A model generated the notes under the pieces. That model ran no database searches, was not told the origin of the DNA, and saw only the letters and a list, made by a program, of their open reading frames with translations. Position numbers and translations under genes: made by a program. A DNA stretch of 64,000 nt from Agrobacterium vitis (GTDB lineage: Bacteria > Pseudomonadota > Alphaproteobacteria > Rhizobiales > Rhizobiaceae), in NCBI RefSeq assembly GCF_037039395.1, contig NZ_CP146241.1, positions 1-64,000 of the forward strand, read 5' to 3'. Below are positions 38,998 through 47,220 of the stretch, piece by piece (the stretch's first letter is position 1; the number at the start of each line of letters is the position of its first letter).

Positions 38998-40046
38998 GAG
39001 CCAAATCCGTTCGAATAGCGGCGCGCCATCTCGTCGAGAGGAATTGTCTTGATCTTCTTGGCATTTCCAGCCGTACCAAATCTCTCAAACCGCTCGACGC
39101 ACAACTCTTCGATCTTGGTTGTCCCGGGTTTGAAAATGGCACGCAGATCGAAGGATGCAGGGTTCGCCTGAAGGTATTCTCGCATCGAACCACTCATTGC
39201 CATGCGAAGGTCGGTGTCGATATTGATCTTGCGCACGCCCATCTTGATGCTGCGGACTACCTCGTCAAGCGGCACGCCAAAGGTGGGTGGCATCTCACCG
39301 CCACTCGTATTAATGAGCTCTTGCAGGTCCTGTGACACTGTCGACGCGCCGTGCATGACCAGATGCGTGTGCGGCAGCAGTGCGTGAATGGCCGCGATCG
39401 TATCGATCGAAAGCGTTTCGCCGGTCGGCTTCTGCGAAAACTTGTAGGCCCCGTGGGAGGTACCGATTGCGACAGCCAGAGCATCGACGCCGGTCGCGGA
39501 TACGAAATCGGCGGCCTGTTTCGGATCTGTCAGCAATTCTTCGCGGGCAAGCGATCCCTCGAAGCCGTGGCCATCCTCCTGTTCGCCCGCGCCGGTTTCG
39601 AGCGATCCGAGTACGCCGATCTCGCCCTCGACCGACACACCGCGGGCATGTGCCAGAACGACGGTTTCGGCGGTGACACGCACATTGTAGTCGTAACTTG
39701 CCGGCGTCTTGCCGTTTGCCTCCAGCGATCCGTCCATCATGACGCTTGAACAGCCGTTTTCGATCGCAGACTGACATACGGACGGGCTGCTGCCGTGGTC
39801 CTGATGTACGCAGAGCGGCACGGAAGGAAAACGCTCGGCCGCTGCGAGAAACATGTGGCGCAGGAAAACATCGTCGGCGTATTTTCGAGCACTCTGACTG
39901 ACTTGTACGATGGCCGGACTGTCGGTGCGCTCAGCGGCACACATGACGCCGAGCAGGGTTTCGAGATTGGTGATGTTGAAGGCTGGCACGCCATAGTCAT
40001 GTTCGGCGGCATGATCGAGGATCTGCCGTAGCGATGTAAGGGCCAT
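38994..40046 (-). CDS. fba: Class II fructose-bisphosphate aldolase
   Basis: Zinc-dependent aldolase of 350 residues interconverting fructose 1,6-bisphosphate with DHAP and glyceraldehyde 3-phosphate. The zinc motif VHQDHG near residue 80, the second zinc-site segment VSVEGEIGVLG, and LVMHGAS and GVRKINIDTDLR are all present. Length and sequence match the Calvin-cycle subtype (CbbA-like). It lies 64 bases after the decarboxylase gene whose predicted product is DHAP, so local consumption of DHAP is plausible. Coupled to fbp by overlap. Confidence 0.94.
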   Translation of the reverse strand: MALTSLRQILDHAAEHDYGVPAFNITNLETLLGVMCAAERTDSPAIVQVSQSARKYADDVFLRHMFLAAAERFPSVPLCVHQDHGSSPSVCQSAIENGCSSVMMDGSLEANGKTPASYDYNVRVTAETVVLAHARGVSVEGEIGVLGSLETGAGEQEDGHGFEGSLAREELLTDPKQAADFVSATGVDALAVAIGTSHGAYKFSQKPTGETLSIDTIAAIHALLPHTHLVMHGASTVSQDLQELINTSGGEMPPTFGVPLDEVVRSIKMGVRKINIDTDLRMAMSGSMREYLQANPASFDLRAIFKPGTTKIEELCVERFERFGTAGNAKKIKTIPLDEMARRYSNGFGS

Positions 40047-40110
40047 GTGGTCTCCGTGAGGATTTGCTTTTGCACGGCGCCGGGGTGGACGGGAAATAGG
40101 CCGCGTGACG

Positions 40111-40749
40111 TCAGCTCGGGAACGTCGCGTTGAGATCCGCGATGGCGTCAGCAGTCAGCGGAGACGTCTTGCGGTCTCCGACGATGAAGAAGATCTTGGC
40201 CGTCTCCTCAAGTTCCTCATAAGCATAGATGGCCTCTTCCAATGTCTTCGCCGACACGATCGGCCCGTGGTTGGCAAGCAACATGGCACGATGATCGCGC
40301 GCGGCCTCCCGCACAGCATCGGCCAATGCGCGGTCGCCGGGCCGGAAGTATCGCAGCAACGGCATCTTACCCAAACGCATGATCTGATAGGCGGTCAGCG
40401 GCGGCAGAACATCGGATGAATCCTCGTGGCAGAGACAGGAGAGTGCTGTCGAATATGTCGAGTGTAGATGAACGATAGCGCCGGCTGCCGGACGCTCCTC
40501 ATAAACGGCAAGATGAAAGAACGCCTCCTTGGACGGAAGATCGCCCTCCAGAAGCGCCCCATCCGGCGACAGTTTCGATATGCGACCCGCTTCGAGGAAT
40601 CCGAGGCTGGAATTGGTCGGGGTGACGAGAATATTGCCATCGTCGAGCCGCACCGACAGATTGCCGGCGCTGCCATGGGCAAGCTGGCGTTGATAGAGCA
40701 GTGCGCCGAAACGCACCAGCTTTTCGCGATATTCCGCTTCCGTCTGCAT
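40111..40749 (-). CDS. otnC: Class II aldolase/adducin family, probable 3-oxo-tetronate 4-phosphate decarboxylase
   Basis: Zinc enzyme of 212 residues. Zinc-binding histidines are visible in HLHSTYS and a further histidine in NHGPIV. The N-terminus HGSAGNLSVRLDDGNILVTPT is the substrate-phosphate region of the class II aldolase fold. In tetronate pathways this family decarboxylates 3-oxo-tetronate 4-phosphate to DHAP. The start at 40749 lies just after the restored stop of the kinase gene (40758) and is preceded by GAAGGGC. The longer upstream frame belongs to the kinase C-terminus region and is not used. Confidence 0.88.
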   Translation of the reverse strand: MQTEAEYREKLVRFGALLYQRQLAHGSAGNLSVRLDDGNILVTPTNSSLGFLEAGRISKLSPDGALLEGDLPSKEAFFHLAVYEERPAAGAIVHLHSTYSTALSCLCHEDSSDVLPPLTAYQIMRLGKMPLLRYFRPGDRALADAVREAARDHRAMLLANHGPIVSAKTLEEAIYAYEELEETAKIFFIVGDRKTSPLTADAIADLNATFPS

Positions 40750-40757
40750 AGCGCCCT

Positions 40758-42022
40758 TCAGTTCTTCAGCGCATCGAGCGCATCGGCAAAAAACGTCGGG
40801 CCACCAAAATTTCCCGACTTCAACGCCAGCGCGATACCCCGCCTCTCGCTGACCAAAATCGGCACGCCCGGGTCGATTTCCGGTCCGATCCGCAAGGCAC
40901 CGAGATCGAGGGCTTGCGCCACCGCGCCCGATGTTTCCCCCCGGCAACCACCAACCGGCGAACGCCGCGATCGATCAACGTCTTTGCCGTTTCGGCAAAA
41001 AAGGCATCGAGCTTTTCGGCAATCGCTTCGCGTCCGTAGGTAGCCTGCGCCTTCGCGACATCCTCCGGAGTAGCGGAAGAGTAGGCGAGCGGCGCACGCC
41101 CCCGGTTGCGCTCGATGAAGTCCAACACATCACCGATACTGGTGCGTCCGCCCATTATGTCATCGACGCTGATGGCAAGCACCGGATGATCAAGAGCGTG
41201 TCTGTCGATCTGGCCGCGCGTCGCGCCTGAGCAACTGCCGGCCAGGATCGCCTCGGGGCCGTCAATTCTCGTAAAGCGATCACTATACCCCTTGGCAAGG
41301 CCAGCCTTGATGAAATTGGCAGGTAGGCCGAGCGCTATGCCGGAGCCACCGGTAATGAGCTTCGCATCGGCGCAAGCAGCACCAAGCACCACGAGATCCT
41401 CATCGGTCGCCGCATCGGCGATGACCAGTGTCTCGCCCCGCTCCGCACAGGCGGACAAAGCGGCTGCAACGCCCTCTACACCCTTTCTGACGACGCCTGC
41501 CGGTACGAGGCCGACGGGTGTCGCTGTCTGCCGTGCCAACCAACGGCGGATATCGGGATCGGTCATCGGCGTCAGCGGATGGTTCTGCATGCCGGATTCG
41601 CTCAAGAGCCTGTCGTGAACGAAGAGATGTCCCTGATGGACCGTGCGTCCGACGGTTGGAAAGGCCGGGCACACCACGACGGCTTTGACGCCGAGAGCAT
41701 TTGCCAATGCTTCGCCGACGGGACCGATATTGCCTTCCGGGGTCGAATCGAATGTCGAGCAATATTTAAAGACAATCTGTTTACAGCCCTGGGCCAGTAG
41801 CCATTCCATTGCTGCAAGTGACTGCGCCACCGCGTCAGCCACCGGGACGGAACGGCTCTTGAGGGAAATGACGCCCGCTTCGATATCCGCGGGGACGGGA
41901 TGTTCGGGGATGCCCATGAACTGCGAGACCTTCAGTCCACCTTGACCGGGGAGCCCCCTGGCCAAGGTGTTGGCGATGTCGCCGGCACCTGTAAAGTCGT
42001 CCGCGATAACTCCGAGAAGCAT
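40758..42022 (-). pseudogene. otnK: DUF1537 four-carbon acid-sugar kinase (probable 3-oxo-tetronate kinase), frameshifted in a G run
   Basis: The first about 360 residues are a normal DUF1537 kinase: LLGVIADDFTGAGDIAN at the start, FKYCSTFDSTPEGNIGPV and LITGGSGIALGLP. After GVRRLVVAGG the frame changes: the expected GGETSG nucleotide-binding motif and the C-terminus ending FFADALDALKN are found one frame away. The switch is at a run of six Gs near 40938-40943; a seventh G would restore a protein of about 421 residues stopping at 40758, eight bases before otnC. Because everything else is intact, this may be a phase-variable run, a recent mutation or a sequencing error. Confidence 0.85.
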
Positions 42023-42027
42023 GTCGA

Positions 42028-42696
42028 TTATTCTCCGGAAACGAGGGTGCGCATGCGCAGGACAGCGGCATCCGGTGCCGAAAAGACCGGGACGTCAACG
42101 ACGGCCCGAACGGCCTTCATGGCACGGGAGGTCGAAAAATGCGCCAGCATGATCGCATCATATCCCGCAAATCTCGGTGCCTGGTCGGCCACCAGCCGGT
42201 TGTGGGTGTGGGCATCGCCCTTGCGCAACAGGTCGATCGCGTCAGCGACGACGATCGTCTCCAGCGTCGCGGCCGTCTCACCTTCGCTCACGAACTGCTC
42301 GAACTCTTCGGTCATGGTGGAAACGGCGGGGGCAAATGTCGCAAGCATGCCGATGCGGTTGCCGGCGGCAATTGCCTCGCGAAACATCGCTTCATTCGGC
42401 TTCAGCACGGGCACCGGCAACTCCGCCGCCATTCTGTCAATCGCCGGGCCGAAAGCAGAACACGTGATGAGGATTCCGTCGGCACCCATCCGGTGCGCAT
42501 AACGCCCGAAATCCACGAAACGATCGCTCAACTGCTCGGAGAGTTCCGGCCCTTCCTTGGCACGGTCGATCGACAGGCCGTCATCCAACAGATTGACCAT
42601 CTCAGCCTCGGGCCACAGATGCGTCATGGATGTCTTGATCGGCTCCATCGCAACGGGCGTTGCATGAAGAAGAACAATACGCGGGGATTTTTTCAC
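42028..42696 (-). CDS. Asp/Glu racemase family protein
   Basis: A 222-residue protein of the Asp/Glu/hydantoin racemase superfamily, whose members are racemases, isomerases or decarboxylases. The first catalytic-loop cysteine is present at about residue 79 (ILITCSAFGPA). The position expected for the second cysteine reads MLAHFSTS, with histidine instead. With one thiol, a simple two-base cysteine racemase mechanism is unlikely. It is five bases upstream of the kinase gene, so it is co-expressed. It may act on an epimer or side product of the acid sugar. Confidence 0.8.
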   Translation of the reverse strand: MKKSPRIVLLHATPVAMEPIKTSMTHLWPEAEMVNLLDDGLSIDRAKEGPELSEQLSDRFVDFGRYAHRMGADGILITCSAFGPAIDRMAAELPVPVLKPNEAMFREAIAAGNRIGMLATFAPAVSTMTEEFEQFVSEGETAATLETIVVADAIDLLRKGDAHTHNRLVADQAPRFAGYDAIMLAHFSTSRAMKAVRAVVDVPVFSAPDAAVLRMRTLVSGE

Positions 42697-42710
42697 GACG
42701 ACAACTCCAG

Positions 42711-43418
42711 TTAGACGGTGGCGGGGGCAAACCGAGCCACCAGTCCGCCATTTGAATAGGCCTCATGCGCCTCGGATGAGGTCAGGTGCGCCAGGAAGAC
42801 TTGTGCGAGTTCCGGGTTCTGGGCATCTGCAAAGATGGCGGCCGAGAAATCCGTGGTGACCTGAAGCTCTGCCGGAAATGGCCCAATGACGGCCACGCCT
42901 TCGACCGACATCAATTCGCTGACCTGCTGGACAGCGATATCGGCCTCGCCGCTGATAACCTTTTCCCCGGTAAAGCCTGCCGGGATGATGATCGACTTGG
43001 CGTTTATCTCGTCGGCAATACCCAACTTTTCAGCGACCTTTGCGAAATAGATGCCGCTCGCACCCGCCCTGGAATAGACAATCGAGCGTGCATCCAGCAA
43101 AGCCGCTTTGAACTTTTCAGGCGTGGAGATGTCCGGCAGTGCAGTGCCCGCGCGGGCACCAAGCCCAAAACCGGCCGTCGCGATCGGCGTGACGCTCTGA
43201 GTCTGGACAATTCCCGCCGAGGCAAGCTTCGCCATCGGTCCGTCGATCAGTACCACCACGTCGGCCCGCCTACCCGCCTCGATATTCTCCATCAGCACGG
43301 TGGTCGGGCTCCACTCAACCTTGATCTGGCGGCCGCTTTCGCGCCAGGCCGGTAGTAGCCAGGTCTTGAACGCCATTTCGACGGCGAGCGTGCTCATAAG
43401 TTTCAGGGTCTCGCCCAT
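42711..43418 (-). CDS. ModA-like substrate-binding domain protein without signal peptide
   Basis: A 235-residue protein of the type II periplasmic-binding fold related to molybdate-binding ModA: LKLMSTLAVEMAFKTWLLPAW at the start, ADVVVLIDGPMAKL, SIVYSRAGASGIYF and EADIAVQQVSELM. The ATG at 43418 has GGAAGGA upstream and the N-terminus has no signal peptide, so the protein should be cytosolic. There is no ModB or ModC nearby. It lies between the oxidase and the racemase in the same operon. A sugar-acid sensing, chaperone or enzymatic role are all open. Confidence 0.75.
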   Translation of the reverse strand: MGETLKLMSTLAVEMAFKTWLLPAWRESGRQIKVEWSPTTVLMENIEAGRRADVVVLIDGPMAKLASAGIVQTQSVTPIATAGFGLGARAGTALPDISTPEKFKAALLDARSIVYSRAGASGIYFAKVAEKLGIADEINAKSIIIPAGFTGEKVISGEADIAVQQVSELMSVEGVAVIGPFPAELQVTTDFSAAIFADAQNPELAQVFLAHLTSSEAHEAYSNGGLVARFAPATV

Positions 43419-43447
43419 GGCAGTTCCTTCCGCTGTCGAACGGGTTT

Positions 43448-44683
43448 TCAGTTGAGAAGATCGGGGGTTATTTCGGACCTGTTCCGCACACCGATCAGCG
43501 CCATGTCCCTGTTGATTTCCTCTGTCAGAAGCTGGACGGCATGTTCGACCGCCGCCGCCCCGCCGATACTCGCCGCATAAAGAAGCGGGCGACCGACAAA
43601 GACGAAATCAGCGCCAAGCGCCAGGGCTTTCAGGACGTCCGTACCGCGACGGATCCCGCCGTCAATCATGATCGTCATATCTGGAACGGCTGCCACGATC
43701 TTCGGAAGCATGGTGATGGGCGCCACAGCATAGTCGAGCTGGCGCCCGCCATGGTTGGATATGATGACGCCATCCGCACCGGCGTCCCTTGCCTTCACGG
43801 CATCCGCAACGCTGAGGATACCCTTGACCACCAGCTTGCCCTTCCAGATCCGCCGGATCGCCTCGACATGGCTCCAGGCAAGCTGATCGCGACCATTGAT
43901 GTTGCGCACGGCATTTTGCGAGAACATCGGCGGACCACGGGTGGCATCCATGTTCTCGAAATGTGGGATGCCGAATTTAAGCACCGTGCGCGCGATCGTG
44001 CCAAGAAACCAGGCCGGATGCAGGGCGCTGTCGAGCATGGTTTTTGGCGTGATCTTCATCGGCATTGAGAAGCCGTTACGGGCATTGTTTTCCCGGTTTG
44101 ATGGTACAGGATGATCGGCTGTCACGACCAGCGTTCCGAAGCCTGCCGCCTCGACACGCTTAACCATCGGTTCGATACGCGCCAGATCACCGGCCAGGTA
44201 GGCCTGGAACCAGGCATCCGGGTTCTGGCGATGGACCTCTTCAAGTGGGATGAGCGACGAGGCGCTGAGGATCATCGGCACGCGGCTGTTCTTCGCCGCC
44301 TCTGCCAGCGCAAGGTCTCCCCTGTAGGCGACCATTGCGGCACCACCGAACGGACAAATGCCAAAGGGTGCACTGTATTGCGCGCCGAACAGGTCCGTCG
44401 CTGTCGTGCGCTTCGAGACGTCCATCATCGTGCGGGGCACGAGAGCGATATCATCGTATCCGCTGCGCGATTGCCGAAGGGCCGACCCCGTTTCCGACGC
44501 ACCCGAGACAAAACCATAGACCATGCGCGGCAAATGGCGGCGCGCCGCTTGTTCGAAATCGTCAAGCGCGAGCAGGTTGCGAAAACGCCGCGGCACGACT
44601 TTGGCGGCGGGAGACACAGGAGCCGTTGGCCGCGGAGCCACGGGTGAAGCCGGTTGAATTTCGCTGTGGGTATTGATGTTCAT
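43448..44683 (-). CDS. FMN-dependent alpha-hydroxyacid oxidase/dehydrogenase (LldD/glycolate-oxidase family)
   Basis: A 411-residue TIM-barrel flavoenzyme oxidising 2-hydroxy acids to 2-oxo acids. Visible features are YGFVSGASETG, FGICPFGGAAMVAYRGDLALA, the catalytic-histidine motif ISNHGGRQLD and the FMN phosphate site IDGGIRRGTDVLKALALGADFVFVG. The ATG at 44683 follows GAGAGGCGACA. It is first in the minus-strand run, divergent from a LysR gene. In described tetronate pathways an NAD-dependent dehydrogenase makes the 2-oxo acid; none is present here, so this enzyme is the obvious replacement. Electrons could go to quinone or oxygen. Confidence 0.9.
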   Translation of the reverse strand: MNINTHSEIQPASPVAPRPTAPVSPAAKVVPRRFRNLLALDDFEQAARRHLPRMVYGFVSGASETGSALRQSRSGYDDIALVPRTMMDVSKRTTATDLFGAQYSAPFGICPFGGAAMVAYRGDLALAEAAKNSRVPMILSASSLIPLEEVHRQNPDAWFQAYLAGDLARIEPMVKRVEAAGFGTLVVTADHPVPSNRENNARNGFSMPMKITPKTMLDSALHPAWFLGTIARTVLKFGIPHFENMDATRGPPMFSQNAVRNINGRDQLAWSHVEAIRRIWKGKLVVKGILSVADAVKARDAGADGVIISNHGGRQLDYAVAPITMLPKIVAAVPDMTIMIDGGIRRGTDVLKALALGADFVFVGRPLLYAASIGGAAAVEHAVQLLTEEINRDMALIGVRNRSEITPDLLN

Positions 44684-44814
44684 TGTCGCCTCTCGAACGC
44701 TTTTGGTGCGTGACTGAAGAGGCGGACGACTGAAACCCGCCATGCATGCCGAAACCAGCGCTGCGGCAAACCCGTGTCCTCCTCACAGAAGCCTGTTATA
44801 GCGGCTGATGGACC

Positions 44815-44860
44815 TAAGAAAATCTACCTCCACCTTACTTCAAATCCAACATTTTCTTAC
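44815..44860. promoter_or_regulatory. Candidate LysR binding region of the acid-sugar cluster
   Basis: In the divergent gap, TAAGAAAATCT at 44815-44825 and, inverted, AACATTTTCTTAC at 44848-44860 form an imperfect inverted pair of TAAGAAAAT. The second matches the motif upstream of tctC at 12 of 13 positions. The location between a LysR gene and its likely target fits an activator site. Function is inferred. Confidence 0.5.
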
Positions 44861-44920
44861 TTTTGTGTTTGACATCAGGGCTGCGCCGGCTGTTCCTGAG
44901 AGAAACAAGGAGGAATTCCA

Positions 44921-45805
44921 TTGGACACCCATTTTCTCGAAAGTTTCGTCGCCGTCGCTGAGCTTGGCTCGATAGCAGAGGCCGCACGCAGGCTCGACCT
45001 CACGGCATCCGCCGTGTCGCAACGCATCGGGGCCCTCGAGGCAGAGATGAATATCGAGCTGGTTTCACGTTCGGGCCGAACCGTTCTTCCGACACCGGCC
45101 GGCACGGCTTTGTTGCCGGAAGCCAAAAAGGTGCTTCAGGCAATCAGCAATTTGAGATTGCTGGCTGCGGAGGGTACCATCTGGGGGGACTTCAAGATCG
45201 GCGTCTTCACCTCCGCACTGACAGGCTTTTTCCCGCCGATCCTCGAGAAGTTGATCGAGGATCTTCCCAATGTGGATTTTTTCCTGGTTCGGGCAGCGTC
45301 GGACGACCTTTATCCTCAGTTGCTTCGCAGTGAGCTGGATGCCGCCATCGTCATCAAGCCGAACTTTGCTTTGCCCAAGTCCGTCGACTGGATAGGCCTT
45401 CGCAAGGAGGCCCTCATCGCGATCACCCCCGAACATGTGTCTGAACGGGATATCGGAAAACTTCTGAGCGATCACAAGTTCATTCGGTACGACCGCAATA
45501 ACTGGGGCGGACGCATCGCCAACCGTTTCCTTGAGGATCGCGGGCTGAAGCCAATGGAGCGACTCGAGCTCGATTCTCTCGAAGCCATCGCTGTGTTGGT
45601 TGATCGTGGTTTGGGTATTTCCATCATTCCGGATTGGGCGCCCCCGTGGCCGGAAGGGCTCCGCCTTAACAAGATCGTACTGGACACGAAGGACTATGCT
45701 CGCGACATCGGCATCGTTTGGCCACGGGCGTCTCCCAAAATGGCGATCATCGAAACATTCGTCAAACACGCGCGGGCGATCTGTGAACTGAAACAGTGCG
45801 CCTAA
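44921..45805 (+). CDS. LysR-family regulator of the acid-sugar cluster
   Basis: Full-length LysR protein of 294 residues: FLESFVAVAELGSIAEAARRL, then ASAVSQRIGALEAEM for the helix-turn-helix, and a complete effector domain from FKIGVFTSALTGFFPPIL. Translation probably starts at the TTG at 44921, seven bases after AAGGAGG; no ATG is available nearby. It is divergent from the hydroxyacid oxidase gene, the standard layout for a LysR activator and target, with candidate sites between. It is immediately followed by an IS6 element. Confidence 0.92.
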   Translation: MDTHFLESFVAVAELGSIAEAARRLDLTASAVSQRIGALEAEMNIELVSRSGRTVLPTPAGTALLPEAKKVLQAISNLRLLAAEGTIWGDFKIGVFTSALTGFFPPILEKLIEDLPNVDFFLVRAASDDLYPQLLRSELDAAIVIKPNFALPKSVDWIGLRKEALIAITPEHVSERDIGKLLSDHKFIRYDRNNWGGRIANRFLEDRGLKPMERLELDSLEAIAVLVDRGLGISIIPDWAPPWPEGLRLNKIVLDTKDYARDIGIVWPRASPKMAIIETFVKHARAICELKQCA

Positions 45806-45847
45806 CCTCCATTGTTCCCTAACAAAGGAAGGTCTGGGCGTTTTCTC

Positions 45848-46656
45848 GGAGCCTGTCGCAAATTTCTGTGTTTAACGGTATCTTGACCGTGGCACGAGAA
45901 ATTCCCGCTCCAGATGTTATGGAGCGTTTCGATGATTCTGAATGCGTTTACCGAAAAGATGAAGCGGCAGTCGAACGACGATTTCAAGGGCCGGCATTTC
46001 GAGGCATGGCTGATCCGTACAAGCGGTCACCTGGTATTTGAGATATCCGGTGAGTTATCGAGATCTGGAAGAAATGTTCGAAGAGCGCGGCTTCGAGGTC
46101 GATCATAGCACGATCAATCGCTGGGTATTGAGCTATGCGCCGATGATCGAGAAGCGTCTTCGCCAGTTTCGCCGGCCGCATTGCGGATCGGTTCGGATTG
46201 ACGAGACCTACGTTAAGATCCGCGGCAAATGGCGCTATCTCTACCGAGCCATCGATAAGCATGGCAACCCGGGGGATTTCATGTTGACCGCCAAGCGAGA
46301 TCTCGAAGCCGCCAAGCGGTTCTTCCGCAAGATGCGGAAAGATCAGCCCTTGTTGTCGCCGAATAAGATCGGCACAGATGGTGCCAATACCTTCCCGTCG
46401 GCGATCAAAACGTCGATTGAAGACGGGCTTCTACAGCCCGACCCCGTTCACTATGTGACCAAGCACTTGCAACAAGGCATTGAGAGCGACCATTTCCGTG
46501 TGAAGAAGAACATGCCAAAGATCGGCGACTTCCAATCCTTCAACACCGCGAGGCGAACGATTGCCGGTTTCGAGGCATGCTGTGGTTGAGGAAAGGCTTC
46601 GGCTTTTCCGGCGGCTGGACAGTGCCGCGGCTTCTGTGGAAGTTTGCGACAAGCCC
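45848..46656 (+). mobile_element. IS6-family insertion sequence
   Basis: Imperfect terminal inverted repeats are seen: GGAGCCTGTCGCAAATTTC at 45848-45866 and, on the other strand at the right end near 46656-46639, GGGCTTGTCGCAAACTTC. About 810 bp long with an IS6-type transposase on the plus strand. No 8-bp target duplication is found, which for this family suggests recombination or deletion at one end. The transposase has two frameshifts. Confidence 0.8.
45932..46650 (+). pseudogene. IS6-family transposase, two frameshifts
   Basis: The rebuilt protein reads DFKGRHFEAWLI, then in a second frame VTWYLRYPVSYRDLEEMFEERG and the DDE core (VRIDETYVKIRGKWRYLYRA, GTDGANTFPS) up to FNTARRTIAGFEA, and in a third frame LWLRKGFGFSGGWTV. 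The first indel is an extra C near 46017 and the second a missing base near 46576. The copy is therefore probably inactive. Confidence 0.88.
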
Positions 46657-46927
46657 TGGCAAAACTGTTGGCGGAAAGGCAAGGTGAAACATTCCTATCG
46701 TATCTGATAAGTTTGGCTCAAATCGAAAACGATCTGGACGAGAAATCGCGGGCAATGAAAATTTGCGAGGCTCACAGGACATTGAATTTGTCGCTGCCGA
46801 ACTGAAAAGGGTTATCGTCATCGCAGAGGCGGAAGGGATGAAGATGTTATCCCATCTCTTGTCTCGGACAATTGAAGAGGCCGACCGCGAATTGCGAGAT
46901 AGACAAGCGCCTCGCTCCGAAAGTTAA
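46657..46927 (+). pseudogene. Remnant of an unrecognised helical protein cut by IS6
   Basis: Directly at the right IS6 end an open frame gives AKLLAERQGETFLSYLISL and AQIENDLDEKSRAMKI. A second frame continues with DIEFVAAELKRVIVIAEAEG and LLSRTIEEADRELRDRQAP to a stop at 46927. The composition looks protein-like and helical across both frames. I read it as the 3' part of a small gene interrupted by IS6 and then frameshifted near 46780. The family is unknown to me. Confidence 0.4.
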
Positions 46928-47220
46928 AGAGAGGGATGGAAGAGTAATCTTTCGGCTCTTTTTCGTCATCTGGCAAATAGTGGCTATGACACAGAGAAAA
47001 TTGAACATATATAAAAATATCAACGACATAAATATATGTGTTAAACAGTCTATACTGTCTTTGTCAGACATAAAAAGGATAAAACATTTCGATAAACCCT
47101 GATGATTGTCAATATATTCAATTTCTCTGAGCGCTCCTCAAGATTGTAATATAGCGTCTTTAATTTTAACATTTGCTAATTAAGTATTTTTAACCACAGC
47201 GTGGCATCATCTCAACAGAA
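46928..47220. promoter_or_regulatory. AT-rich leader of the chemoreceptor gene
   Basis: About 290 bases, strongly AT-rich in an otherwise GC-rich window, with no convincing gene. It precedes the FIST-domain chemoreceptor. Rhizobial AT-rich upstream regions are frequent targets of MucR/Ros-type silencers, so regulatory function is plausible but inferred. Confidence 0.45.

Noticed and set aside
46872..47102. Plus-strand frame of 76 codons in the AT-rich leader
   Set aside because: No ribosome site, composition follows the AT-rich DNA, and its first part overlaps a better-supported remnant frame.
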